DNA of 13,089 nucleotides, from assembly GCA_023386855.1 (NCBI GenBank), contig JAEWIW010000164.1, positions 1 through 13,089 of the forward strand, in the 5' to 3' direction. Below the pieces are notes generated by a model. That model ran no database searches, was not told the origin of the DNA, and saw nothing but the letters and a program-made list of their open reading frames with translations. Shown in pieces: positions 5,727-13,089 of this stretch. Position 1 is the first letter of the stretch, and every line of letters begins with the position of its first letter. Made by a program: the position numbers and the translations under genes. Origin of the DNA: Bacteroidota bacterium. Lineage in GTDB: Bacteria > Bacteroidota > Bacteroidia > Chitinophagales > Chitinophagaceae.

Positions 5727-7640
5727 TTAAATCGCTCCTTCTTTTATTTCTTCCACCACCCCCGGGTCGAGAAGGGTAGAGGTATCACCAAGGTTTTGGA
5801 GTTCGCCTTCAGCGATCTTTCTCAGGATCCGTCGCATGATTTTCCCGCTTCTTGTTTTGGGAAGGCCCGAAACGAATTGGATCTTGTCGGGCTTTGCGAT
5901 GGGACCAATGATCCTGGAAACCGTCAGCGTGATATCCTGGCGCGTCAACGCTTCATCACCATGGGTTCCCTGGTAAATAACATAGGCATAAATGCCCTGT
6001 CCTTTTACCGGGTGCGGGTAACCGACCACGGCGCTTTCCACTACTCCCGCGTGCATATTGATGGCGTTTTCCACTTCGGCCGTACCAATCCGGTGGCCAC
6101 TTACATTAAGCACATCATCGACACGACCTGTAATCCTGTAATTACCTTCTTCATCTCTAAGGCAGCCATCACCGGTAAAATATAGGTTAGGATAGGTAGA
6201 AAAATAATTCAGCCTGCAACGTTCATGGTCATTATAAGTGGTTCGTAATATTCCCGGCCACGGAAACTTAATGCATAGATTACCCGATACATTATTGCCT
6301 TCGATTTCATTTCCATTTTCATCTACCAATACCGGCTGGATACCCGGCAGTGGCAGTGTTGCAAACGAAGGTTTTGATGGGGTCACTCCCGCAAGATTAG
6401 AAATCAGGATGCCCGCGGTTTCGGTCTGCCACCAGGTATCCACGATGGGGCAGCGGCTTTTTCCAATATTTTCATTGTACCAGTGCCAGGCTTCTTCATT
6501 GATTGGTTCGCCAACGGTACCCAACACTTTCAGGGAATCCAATGAATGCCCATGCACAGGTCCTAATCCAAATCCCATGAGTGAACGGATGGCTGTTGGC
6601 GCGGTATAAAGCACATCAACTTTATATTTGTCAACAATACTCCAGAACCTGCCGGCATCGGGCCAGGTAGGTACGCCTTCAAACATAAGCGTGGTGGCGC
6701 CTGCAGCAAGTGGACCATAAACAATATAGCTATGGCCTGTTATCCAGCCGATATCAGCAGTACAGAAATGTATATCACCGGGTTTATATTGAAACACATT
6801 CACAAAAGTGTAGGTAGTATAGATCATATAACCTGCAGTGGTATGAACAACACCTTTGGGCTTGCCTGTTGAGCCTGAAGTATAGAGAATGAAAAGCATG
6901 TCTTCAGCATCCATTTCTTCTGCAGGACAATCAGGATTACCCAGTGTTTCAATTTTCTTGATCTCATCTTCCCACCATACATCTCTTCCCTTGATCATGG
7001 AAACAGGAGTGCGGGTTCTTGTTAATACGATCACACGTTTAACAAACCTGCATTGAATGAGTGCATCATCGATCACACTTTTCAACGGGATCTCCTTGTT
7101 ACCACGAAATGCACCATCGCAGGTGATCACATATTCCGCACTGGCATCCATGATACGATCAGCGATGCTTTGCGCGCTGAAACCGCCATAGATAACGGAA
7201 TGTATAGCGCCAATTCTTGCACAGGCAAGAATGGCAATGGCCAGTTCAGGAACCATGCCCATATAAATGCATACCCTGTCGCCCTTTGTTACGCCATTAT
7301 TCTTTAGCACATTGGCAAACTGCACCACTTTATTGTAAAGCTCCCTGTAAGTAAGAATGCGATGATGTTCTTCAGGGTCATTGGGTTCCCAGATAATTGC
7401 AGGTTGGTGGCCCAATGTTCCAAGATGCCTGTCGATACAGTTTTCAGTAATATTAAGTGTAGCACCGGAGAACCATTTAATCGAAGGTTCAGTGAAATTC
7501 CAGTCGAGCACTTTATCCCATCGTTTTCTCCAGAAAAATGTTGAAGCAATATCAGCCCAGAATCCTTCAGGGTCCTGCACACTTTTGCGATAAGCATTAT
7601 GATATTCTTCCTGTGTGTTGATGATATATGGATACGCCAT
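5727..7640 (-). CDS. acs: Acetyl-coenzyme A synthetase
   Basis: This 637-residue protein is full length for AMP-forming acetate-CoA ligase, which converts acetate, ATP and CoA to acetyl-CoA in the cytoplasm through acetyl-AMP. Seen: the N-terminal Acs region (residues 10-70, with the HL-type DRHLG near 70); the P-loop-like YTSGSTGKPKG (253-263); DTWWQTET (401-408), whose Trp restricts the acyl pocket to short chains; YFTGDGCLRDEEGNYRITGRVDDVLN split over 487-512; NVSGHRIGTAEVE; and the C-terminal PKTRSGKIMRR with Lys600. That lysine is the catalytic one inactivated by acetylation in the Salmonella enzyme. QTETAG has Ala where Gly is common. The gene diverges from a transporter gene across a 90-bp gap, suggesting linked acetate or short-chain acid uptake and activation. 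Confidence 0.97.
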   Translation of the reverse strand: MAYPYIINTQEEYHNAYRKSVQDPEGFWADIASTFFWRKRWDKVLDWNFTEPSIKWFSGATLNITENCIDRHLGTLGHQPAIIWEPNDPEEHHRILTYRELYNKVVQFANVLKNNGVTKGDRVCIYMGMVPELAIAILACARIGAIHSVIYGGFSAQSIADRIMDASAEYVITCDGAFRGNKEIPLKSVIDDALIQCRFVKRVIVLTRTRTPVSMIKGRDVWWEDEIKKIETLGNPDCPAEEMDAEDMLFILYTSGSTGKPKGVVHTTAGYMIYTTYTFVNVFQYKPGDIHFCTADIGWITGHSYIVYGPLAAGATTLMFEGVPTWPDAGRFWSIVDKYKVDVLYTAPTAIRSLMGFGLGPVHGHSLDSLKVLGTVGEPINEEAWHWYNENIGKSRCPIVDTWWQTETAGILISNLAGVTPSKPSFATLPLPGIQPVLVDENGNEIEGNNVSGNLCIKFPWPGILRTTYNDHERCRLNYFSTYPNLYFTGDGCLRDEEGNYRITGRVDDVLNVSGHRIGTAEVENAINMHAGVVESAVVGYPHPVKGQGIYAYVIYQGTHGDEALTRQDITLTVSRIIGPIAKPDKIQFVSGLPKTRSGKIMRRILRKIAEGELQNLGDTSTLLDPGVVEEIKEGAI

Positions 7641-7730
7641 GGCAAGATGGGTTTGGTTAATTAGAAAAGGTGCACATAGTTACAAAGTATTCTTTTATTT
7701 TTAGCAACCCATGTCATTAAAAACCAACTC
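7641..7730. promoter_or_regulatory. Divergent promoter region between acs and the MFS gene
   Basis: Ninety bases separate two divergent start codons, so both promoters must lie here or extend into the genes. On the plus strand TATTTTTA (7696-7703) is one base from the TAnnTTTG -7 box. On the minus strand TACTTTG (complement of 7683-7689) lies 15 bp from a TTG (complement of 7705-7707), which is close to but shorter than the usual spacing. Neither match is exact; the positions are suggestions only. Confidence 0.4.
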
Positions 7731-9305
7731 ATGAGTTTTGAAACAGAAAAAAAAGGACTCGCAGGAATCATTGCCGCATCATCCGTAGGAACCCTGATTG
7801 AATGGTATGATTTCTACATCTTCGGTAGCCTTGCCACGGTTATTTCAACCAAGTTTTTTCCTGCAGGAAATCAAACGGCAGCGCTGCTTTCCACCCTGGC
7901 CACTTTTGCTGCAGGCTTTGTTGTACGCCCTTTCGGCGCATTGTTCTTCGGAAGGCTAGGTGATCTTGTTGGAAGAAAATATACCTTCCTGCTGACACTG
8001 GTGTTGATGGGACTATCCACTTTCCTCATTGGTTGTATTCCATCGTATGAATCGATCGGGTTTGTTGCACCAATGCTGGTATTGATCCTTCGTTTATTGC
8101 AGGGGCTGGCCCTTGGCGGTGAATACGGTGGCGCAGCTACCTATGTTGCAGAACATTCTCCAACTGAACGAAGAGGATTCTGGACATCATGGATACAGAC
8201 CACTGCCACCATCGGGTTGTTTGTTTCACTGCTGGTGATCATCGCTACTAAATCACTGATGAGTGAATATGATTTCAATGAATGGGGATGGCGTGTGCCC
8301 TTCTGGATCTCGATCATCATGGTGGCCATATCGGTGCTTATCCGTATGCGAATGAAAGAATCGCCATTGTTTGCAAAGGCCAAGGCGGAGGGTAATACTT
8401 CTACCAATCCTTTAAAAGAAAGCTTTGGCCACCGGCTGAATTTTAAATATGTTTTACTCGCATTGTTCGGTGCAACCATGGGACAGGGAGTTGTATGGTA
8501 CACAGGGCAGTTCTATGCATTGAGTTTTATTCAAAACACCTTGAATATTGAAATAGGCCAGGCCAGCAGGCTGATCATGTATTCGCTTGCGTTTGCCACC
8601 CCATTCTTCGTGATCTTTGGATACCTCTCTGATCATATAGGAAGAAAATGGATCATGCTGACTGGTATGCTGCTCGCCATCATATTTTACCGGCCCATTT
8701 ATTCGGCTATGTACGATGCAGGAAGTACATCACATAAAACGGAAATTGCTGCACACAGTTCCACAACAGTGGTCATGAATCCTGTACATCAATCGCCTGG
8801 CGATAGTATAAGGACTTCCACCTTCATCCGGATTTACAGCGATGGAACAAAGAGTAAGGAAACCAGGGAAGAACTGGTTAGTGCAAAGAAGATGGCATCT
8901 TCAACAGCACCTGGAGTAATGGTTCATAAAAATGTTGAGCTGGATGATGCTTCCTTCTGGTCGCTGGTATGGCTTGTGTTTGCACAGGTGGTCTTTGTTA
9001 CCATGGTGTATGGTCCCATTGCTGCCTTCCTGGTAGAAATGTTTCCTGTTAAAATCCGTTATACCTCCATGTCGTTGCCCTATCATATCGGCAATGGAAT
9101 ATTCGGAGGATTGCTGCCGGCCATCGCCACTTTTTTGGCCACCCGGGCTGCACAGGTAAATGATGCCGCTGCCAAAGCCGGAACAGAATTGCCATACGAT
9201 CGGCCATATCTTGAAGGCCTATGGTATCCGATTATCATTGCAGGAGTAAGCCTGGTAATTGGTGTATTGTATATTGATGGTAACGATAACCGTATTGATG
9301 ATTAA
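7731..9305 (+). CDS. MFS transporter, metabolite:H+ symporter type
   Basis: This 524-residue protein has 12 likely membrane helices. Family signatures seen: TLIEWYDFYIFG (21-32); the loop-2/3 motif GRLGDLVGRK (74-83); RLLQGLALGGEYGGA (121-135), typical of the MHS group that includes KgtP, ShiA and ProP; and the repeat of the loop motif SDHIGRK (300-306). MHS members import organic acids or osmolytes with protons. The divergent acs gene suggests acetate or another monocarboxylate, but the substrate cannot be read from the sequence. Odd: about 80 hydrophilic residues (327-407) lie between helices 9 and 10, predicted periplasmic, where relatives such as KgtP (about 430 residues in all) have a short loop. 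The next gene, 30 bp downstream, encodes a small two-helix membrane protein and is probably co-transcribed. Confidence 0.92.
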   Translation: MSFETEKKGLAGIIAASSVGTLIEWYDFYIFGSLATVISTKFFPAGNQTAALLSTLATFAAGFVVRPFGALFFGRLGDLVGRKYTFLLTLVLMGLSTFLIGCIPSYESIGFVAPMLVLILRLLQGLALGGEYGGAATYVAEHSPTERRGFWTSWIQTTATIGLFVSLLVIIATKSLMSEYDFNEWGWRVPFWISIIMVAISVLIRMRMKESPLFAKAKAEGNTSTNPLKESFGHRLNFKYVLLALFGATMGQGVVWYTGQFYALSFIQNTLNIEIGQASRLIMYSLAFATPFFVIFGYLSDHIGRKWIMLTGMLLAIIFYRPIYSAMYDAGSTSHKTEIAAHSSTTVVMNPVHQSPGDSIRTSTFIRIYSDGTKSKETREELVSAKKMASSTAPGVMVHKNVELDDASFWSLVWLVFAQVVFVTMVYGPIAAFLVEMFPVKIRYTSMSLPYHIGNGIFGGLLPAIATFLATRAAQVNDAAAKAGTELPYDRPYLEGLWYPIIIAGVSLVIGVLYIDGNDNRIDD

Positions 9306-9335
9306 CCGCATTATTCTAACATAAAAACATTTTTT

Positions 9336-9554
9336 ATGAATCATGTTCGAAGGTATATGGGTATTGTCTGGATCGCCATCGCGATTGCAGCAGGGTATTA
9401 CCTAATTGTGAACCAGGCGATCCCCAAATTCAATAGCCCTAAGTCGGAAGACCTTATTCCCGCGATCATTTATGCTTTCATTCTAACGCCTATTATTGTT
9501 GGGGGATTATCGATATTTGGTTATTATGCACTGACCCGTGAATACGACTTGTAG
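9336..9554 (+). CDS. Small two-helix membrane protein (DUF6814-like)
   Basis: The 72-residue protein has a basic N-terminus (MNHVRRYMG), a first hydrophobic helix (about residues 9-26), a polar loop with FNSPKSEDL (31-40) and a second helix (about 43-65), ending in TREYDL. From memory it resembles the DUF6814 family of small Bacteroidota membrane proteins found beside MFS transporters; I cannot confirm this by search. The gene starts 30 bp after the MFS stop in the same direction. By analogy with the small membrane protein YjcH next to the acetate permease ActP, it may be an accessory subunit of the transporter (inference). No catalytic motif is seen. Confidence 0.75.
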   Translation: MNHVRRYMGIVWIAIAIAAGYYLIVNQAIPKFNSPKSEDLIPAIIYAFILTPIIVGGLSIFGYYALTREYDL

Positions 9555-9613
9555 CCAGTATCATTTTATATGGTTGTTGCAAAAAAATAACAAACGCTAA
9601 CAGATTAGGTTGT

Positions 9614-9621
9614 TATATTTG
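9614..9621 (+). promoter_or_regulatory. Bacteroidota -7 promoter box TATATTTG
   Basis: An exact match to TAnnTTTG, 6 bp before the ATG at 9628. Transcription would start at or within a few bases of the ATG. No TTG at the usual -33 distance is seen, which weakens the call. Confidence 0.6.
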
Positions 9622-9627
9622 CCTCGC

Positions 9628-10005
9628 ATGTTTAAACAGTCTTCCATATCGATCTGGCAATTACCAAAAGCAGGTTATCATTTGCTTTCAGTGGTGATGA
9701 TGAGCCTTATCATGCTGTTAACCAATGCGAATTATTTTCTTTATTCTTCTCCTGGCAAAGCAACCGTTGCGGTTATGGCAGAAGAAGAACAGGAATCAAC
9801 ATTTCCTTCGCAGAACAATCCTGCCGGCCCCGATGAAAAATCACCCAACGCACCGGTTTCTTTCAATGAAGAATATGTGCATAAGCAGGAGTCGTTACAG
9901 GATCCCTTCTGGACCAATTACATGTTTGAATACATGATCCAACAAACCGAAAAGCTGGATCTTGTTCATTTTGAAATTCTATCTCCCCCTCCTGAAATAG
10001 CTTAA
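9628..10005 (+). CDS. Hypothetical anchored protein upstream of SulP
   Basis: I do not recognise this 125-residue protein. Seen: a short basic/polar start (MFKQSSISIWQLPKAG), one hydrophobic helix (about residues 18-40), an acidic Pro/Asn/Ser-rich stretch beginning AEEEQES (about 51-80), and a C-terminal segment rich in aromatic and charged residues with DPFWTNYMFEYMIQQTEKL, ending SPPPEIA. The topology suggests one N-terminal anchor (or an uncleaved signal) with the rest outside the cytoplasm. The ATG at 9628 is chosen over an upstream TTG at 9610 because the -7 box at 9614-9621 overlaps the latter. The gene lies 149 bp before sulP in the same direction. Whether it works with SulP is unknown. 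Confidence 0.6.
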   Translation: MFKQSSISIWQLPKAGYHLLSVVMMSLIMLLTNANYFLYSSPGKATVAVMAEEEQESTFPSQNNPAGPDEKSPNAPVSFNEEYVHKQESLQDPFWTNYMFEYMIQQTEKLDLVHFEILSPPPEIA

Positions 10006-10044
10006 TTCAAGCGTTTTATTTTACTGACAGCACATTACTTGGAT

Positions 10045-10122
10045 GCCCTTGGTATGGGCTATACCTGTGGTATAAAGCCCTGAGATAGATTCATCCTGGC
10101 ATTCCAGGCATGTTTATCATGC
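10045..10122 (+). promoter_or_regulatory. Structured leader upstream of sulP with competing hairpins
   Basis: Seen: gccc (10045-10048) can pair with gggc (10056-10059), and ggtat (10051-10055) with atacc (10061-10065). Alternatively gggctatacc (10056-10065) pairs with ggtat-aa-agccc (10069-10080) around the loop tgt. These choices exclude each other. Two further hairpins follow: cctgg-catt-ccagg (10095-10108) and gcatg-tttat-catgc (10108-10122). No U-run follows the stems. They could be the terminator of the preceding gene or an attenuator-like leader of sulP. No clear TAnnTTTG promoter box is seen between 10006 and 10154. Confidence 0.45.
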
Positions 10123-10154
10123 GTGCAGTTTATTCATTTTAAAGATTTCTTACT

Positions 10155-11792
10155 GTGGATAGAAAAAAGAGTTATCTGCAGGGATTGTCATCTGATATCC
10201 CTGCATCGATAGTGGTATTTCTTGTTGCCCTGCCTTTATGTTTAGGTGTTGCCCTTGCCAGTGGAGCACCATTATTCAGTGGTCTTATCGCTGGTATTGT
10301 TGGAGGAATTGTTGTAGGAAGCCTGAGCGGATCGCAATTAAGTGTGAGTGGTCCTGCTGCAGGGTTGACCACTATTGTGGCTGCCGCCATATTGAAAGTG
10401 CCTGCATACGAGGCTTTTCTTTTAGCTGTTGTTGTAGCAGGTGGAGTACAGGTTTTGTTGGGTTTTCTTAAGGCCGGTGTTATCGGAGATTATATCCCGG
10501 GCGCTGTGATCAAGGGCATGCTTGCCGCCATAGGTCTGATACTGATATTAAAACAGTTTCCGCATTTACTGGGTTATGATACGGATTACCAGGGTAATGA
10601 AAGTTTTGTGAACCTGAACAATGAAAATACATTTTCAGTCATCGGCAATGCATTGAAACTGGTAACGCCTGCTGCATTGATCATTGGTGTGATATCGCTG
10701 GTGATGCAAATTATTTGGGAGAAGATGGTTGCCAAAAAGAAAGGCTTTATCCGGCTTGTACCAGCTCCTTTGCTGGTGGTGTTGATTGGTGTGCTCATCA
10801 ATGAATACTTTAAAGTTTACCAGCCAGCCATGGCCATTGGCGCTGATCATATGGTGAAAATACCCATGGCTTCAAGCGCAGGAGAATTCTTTAGTTTCTT
10901 TACTTTCCCCGACTGGAGTTTTATCACCAATAAGGAAGTATGGGTGGCGGGGATCACTATTGCTATCGTGGCAAGCCTTGAATCCTTGTTAAGTCTGGAG
11001 GCAGTTGATGACCTTGATCCTTTGCAAAGGGTTTCACCTACCAACAGGGAGTTAAAAGCGCAGGGGATCGGGAATATGGTTTCCGGTTTGATTGGTGGCT
11101 TGCCTGTAACCAGTGTGATTGTGCGATCATCGGCCAACGTAAGTGCGGGCGCCAATTCAAAGCTGTCGACCATCTTCCATGGTAGCTTATTGCTGGCCAG
11201 CGTTGCTTTCATTCCAAATATCCTGAACCTTATTCCTAATGCAGCCCTCGCTGCCATATTGATTTATACGGGCTATAAGCTTGCCAGGCCGGCATTGTTC
11301 ATTAAGTTTTATAAAAAGGGAATGGACCAGTTCCTGCCCTTTGTCATTACCATTCTCGCCATCCTGTTTACAGATCTTTTAAAAGGAGTAATGATTGTAA
11401 TTGTGGTGGGACTTATTTTTGTGATCCGAACCAACTTCAAGTCTGCCGTGTTCATTGTTAATGACAACATGCGATATCTTTTCAGGTTAAGAAAAGATGT
11501 TTCATTCCTGAATAAGCCCATCATCAAAGCCAAGCTGGAAGCGGTTCCTGAAGATTCATTCGTGATCATTGATGCCTCCAGGGCAGATTTTATTGATAAG
11601 GATGTGCTTGAAGTGATTGAAGATTTTATGCGTCACTCCCATTTGAAGAACATACAGGTAGAGTTCAAAACCTCCATGGCGATGGAAACAAGAATGAACC
11701 TTCCTGCAGATGGAGTGCTGGCAAAGCGGTCATCGAGAAGGCTTAGAGAGCAGGAGTTAGAACAAATAAAATTAAAAACCAACAACCATTAA
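10155..11792 (+). CDS. SulP family inorganic anion (probable bicarbonate) transporter
   Basis: This 545-residue protein begins with GTG; an in-frame stop at 10140 leaves no upstream alternative. The membrane domain (about residues 12-425) carries the SulP signatures: [34 protein letters not shown] (64-72), GVIKGM-type [10 protein letters not shown], and the region from [16 protein letters not shown] through [20 protein letters not shown] (274-333). A shorter C-terminal cytoplasmic part (about 435-535) with [22 protein letters not shown] matches a STAS domain. SulP proteins carry sulfate, bicarbonate or other anions, often with Na+ or H+. The carbonic anhydrase gene 5 bp downstream makes bicarbonate the best guess; sulfate or chloride cannot be excluded. 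A hairpin-rich leader precedes the start. Confidence 0.93.
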   Translation: MDRKKSYLQGLSSDIPASIVVFLVALPLCLGVALASGAPLFSGLIAGIVGGIVVGSLSGSQLSVSGPAAGLTTIVAAAILKVPAYEAFLLAVVVAGGVQVLLGFLKAGVIGDYIPGAVIKGMLAAIGLILILKQFPHLLGYDTDYQGNESFVNLNNENTFSVIGNALKLVTPAALIIGVISLVMQIIWEKMVAKKKGFIRLVPAPLLVVLIGVLINEYFKVYQPAMAIGADHMVKIPMASSAGEFFSFFTFPDWSFITNKEVWVAGITIAIVASLESLLSLEAVDDLDPLQRVSPTNRELKAQGIGNMVSGLIGGLPVTSVIVRSSANVSAGANSKLSTIFHGSLLLASVAFIPNILNLIPNAALAAILIYTGYKLARPALFIKFYKKGMDQFLPFVITILAILFTDLLKGVMIVIVVGLIFVIRTNFKSAVFIVNDNMRYLFRLRKDVSFLNKPIIKAKLEAVPEDSFVIIDASRADFIDKDVLEVIEDFMRHSHLKNIQVEFKTSMAMETRMNLPADGVLAKRSSRRLREQELEQIKLKTNNH

Positions 11793-11797
11793 ATATT

Positions 11798-12430
11798 ATG
11801 AAATCATACGAAAAATTACTGCTGGAGAATAAGGCATGGGCATCTGAAAAAGTAACTGAAGACCCTGATTATTTCAACAGGCTGGTTGAATTGCAAACCC
11901 CTGAATTTTTATGGATAGGATGCAGTGACAGCCGCGTTCCCGCTAATGAGATCACTGGTACACAACCGGGAGAGATATTTGTGCATCGTAACATTGCCAA
12001 TATGGTGATCCATACAGATCTTAACCTGTTAAGTGTGCTGGAATACGCGGTGAATGTGCTGAAGGTTCGTCATATTATCGTGTGCGGGCATTATGGTTGT
12101 GGTGGAGTAAAGACGGCTATGACAAGACACAGTGTAGGGCTTATCAATAAGTGGTTAAGAAATATCAAGGATGTTTATCGTTTTCACAGGGAAGAGATCG
12201 ATGGTATTAAAGATGAAAATCTACGGGTGAACAGGCTGGTGGAATTGAATGTACAGGAGCAGGTAATGAATCTTGCCAAGACATCGCTGATACAGAGAAC
12301 CTGGAAAGAGCGCCAGGCGCCACATTTGCACGGTTGGGTTTATGACCTGAAGGATGGAATCATCAAGCCGGTAATGGAAATGGCACCGGGGCATAAGATT
12401 GATGATTTGTATGAGTATGATAATCTTTAA
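11798..12430 (+). CDS. can: Beta-class carbonic anhydrase
   Basis: This 210-residue protein is complete for a beta-carbonic anhydrase, which interconverts CO2 and bicarbonate in the cytoplasm. Zinc ligands and the catalytic dyad are all present: Cys42, Asp44 and Arg46 in GCSDSR, and His98 with Cys101 in VCGHYGCGG. From memory, the numbering matches that of E. coli Can. Other family motifs are [12 protein letters not shown] (57-68) and LEYAV near 81. The ATG at 11798 lies 5 bp after the sulP stop, so both genes are very likely on one mRNA. The pairing suggests that imported bicarbonate and metabolic CO2 are kept in balance for carboxylation reactions (inference). No signal peptide is seen. Confidence 0.96.
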   Translation: MKSYEKLLLENKAWASEKVTEDPDYFNRLVELQTPEFLWIGCSDSRVPANEITGTQPGEIFVHRNIANMVIHTDLNLLSVLEYAVNVLKVRHIIVCGHYGCGGVKTAMTRHSVGLINKWLRNIKDVYRFHREEIDGIKDENLRVNRLVELNVQEQVMNLAKTSLIQRTWKERQAPHLHGWVYDLKDGIIKPVMEMAPGHKIDDLYEYDNL

Positions 12431-12456
12431 AGGTGCCCCGGTCCTGTATTATCCAT

Positions 12457-12464
12457 TATATTTG
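12457..12464 (+). promoter_or_regulatory. Bacteroidota -7 promoter box TATATTTG before gldA
   Basis: An exact TAnnTTTG match in the gap between the carbonic anhydrase and gldA. It is 21 bp before the TTG start of gldA, which would give a leader of about 15 bases. No TTG is seen at the usual -33 position. It suggests that gldA has its own promoter. Confidence 0.55.
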
Positions 12465-12485
12465 GTATTCTCAAAAACCAATTCA

Positions 12486-13089
12486 TTGTCAATACAAGTA
12501 CAAAATCTCACCAAGTTATATGGTGAACAGAGGGCAGTAGACAATATCAGTTTTAGCGTTCAAAGGGGTGAGATAGTAGGTTTCCTGGGACCCAATGGTG
12601 CCGGGAAATCTACCACCATGAAAATTATTACGGGGTATCTTCATCCTGATGCCGGCGATGTACAGGTTGCGGGAATACATGTCAACTCGGCCCCACTGGA
12701 AGCTAAAAAAAGGATCGGTTACCTTCCCGAATCGAATCCCTTGTACTTTGAAATGTATGTTAGGGAGTACCTTGATTTCATCGCCGATCTTCATCATATA
12801 AACTCCAAAAAAACCAGGATTGAAGAGGTAATTGAAAAGGTTGGTCTTCAACCTGAAAGCCGTAAGAAGATCGGGCAATTATCAAAGGGATATAAACAGC
12901 GCGTTGGAATTGCTGCTGCATTATTACACGACCCTGAAGTGGTGATCCTTGATGAGCCCACCACGGGGCTGGATCCTAACCAGATCATCGAGATCAGGGA
13001 AGTGATCAGGGCTTTAGGAAAGGACAAAACAGTCCTTTTTTCCTCGCATATTTTACAGGAAGTTGAAGCCGTCTGCGACAGGGTGATCA
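12486..13089 (+). CDS. gldA: Gliding motility ABC transporter ATP-binding protein GldA (3' end cut by window)
   Basis: The frame starts at a TTG (12486) and runs off the window after 201 codons, about two thirds of a GldA of roughly 300 residues. Reading gives SIQVQNLTKLYGEQRAVDN, then Walker A GPNGAGKST (about residues 38-46), the Q-loop-side segment LPESNPLYFEMYVREYLDF (about 80-98), the ABC signature LSKGYKQR, Walker B VVILDEPTTGLDPNQ, and the H-loop SSHILQEVEAVCDRV. ESNPLYxEMYVREYL and DPNQxxEIR are typical of GldA, the ATPase that pairs with GldF/GldG in Bacteroidota gliding. Other Bacteroidota ABC ATPases are close relatives, so non-gliding use is possible. The TTG start fits because homologues begin MSIQV. 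A TATATTTG box lies 21 bp upstream. Confidence 0.88.
   Translation, partial: MSIQVQNLTKLYGEQRAVDNISFSVQRGEIVGFLGPNGAGKSTTMKIITGYLHPDAGDVQVAGIHVNSAPLEAKKRIGYLPESNPLYFEMYVREYLDFIADLHHINSKKTRIEEVIEKVGLQPESRKKIGQLSKGYKQRVGIAAALLHDPEVVILDEPTTGLDPNQIIEIREVIRALGKDKTVLFSSHILQEVEAVCDRVI

Noticed and set aside
12385..12442. 9-bp inverted repeat accggggca/tgccccggt spanning the end of the carbonic anhydrase gene
   Set aside because: The arms are 40 bp apart, one is inside coding sequence, and no U-tract follows; probably chance, at best a weak terminator.
12516..12878. Minus-strand frame inside gldA
   Set aside because: The plus strand here clearly encodes Walker A and other ABC motifs.
1..13089. CRISPR array, tRNA/rRNA, transposase, phage or toxin-antitoxin genes
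   Set aside because: I looked for them and saw none; the only tandem repeats are 7-bp and 12-bp units without spacers.

Overview
The window looks like chromosomal DNA of a Bacteroidota member, most likely of the Chitinophagaceae type. The reasons are a gliding-motility ABC ATPase (GldA-like), a PorT-like outer-membrane barrel paired with an anti-sigma-like protein, -7 promoter boxes of the form TAnnTTTG, and the absence of clear Shine-Dalgarno sequences. The lineage is an inference from gene content and style. I see no tRNA, rRNA, CRISPR array, insertion sequence or phage gene, and most of the window reads as ordinary housekeeping and transport genes.

Layout. At 2-1790 (+) lie an anti-sigma-like single-pass membrane protein, cut or unresolved at its 5' end, and an outer-membrane beta-barrel protein. 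They face a minus-strand pair at 2034-4106: a membrane-anchored FMN/Fe-S glutamate-synthase-domain protein followed 3 bp later by a small Rnk/GreA-C-type protein. The gap between these converging units (1791-2033) is nearly filled by 7-bp tandem repeats, whose outer arms are inverted copies bracketing a strong bidirectional terminator. Further minus-strand genes are a YdcZ/DUF606-type DMT membrane protein (4459-4902) and a YkuD L,D-transpeptidase (5014-5565). A 352-bp gene-free stretch with several inverted repeats (4107-4458) precedes the glutamate-synthase-like gene.

At 5727-9554 is a divergent acetate-type module. Acetyl-CoA synthetase (acs) is on the minus strand. Across a 90-bp shared promoter region are an MFS transporter of the metabolite:H+ symporter type, with a large predicted periplasmic insertion, and a 72-residue two-helix membrane protein. 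A GC-rich 12-bp tandem repeat with hairpins lies just after acs.

At 9614-12430 (+) are a small anchored protein of unknown function with a -7 box only 6 bp before its ATG (leaderless candidate), then a SulP anion transporter and a beta-carbonic anhydrase 5 bp apart. This pair suggests bicarbonate uptake coupled to CO2/bicarbonate interconversion. The leader before sulP can form mutually exclusive hairpins. The window ends inside gldA, which starts with TTG at 12486 behind its own TATATTTG box.

The least explained features are the inverted heptad arrays at 1801-2030, the inverted-repeat element at 4291-4409, the SulP leader hairpins, and the unknown leaderless gene. None can be called a new system from sequence alone.
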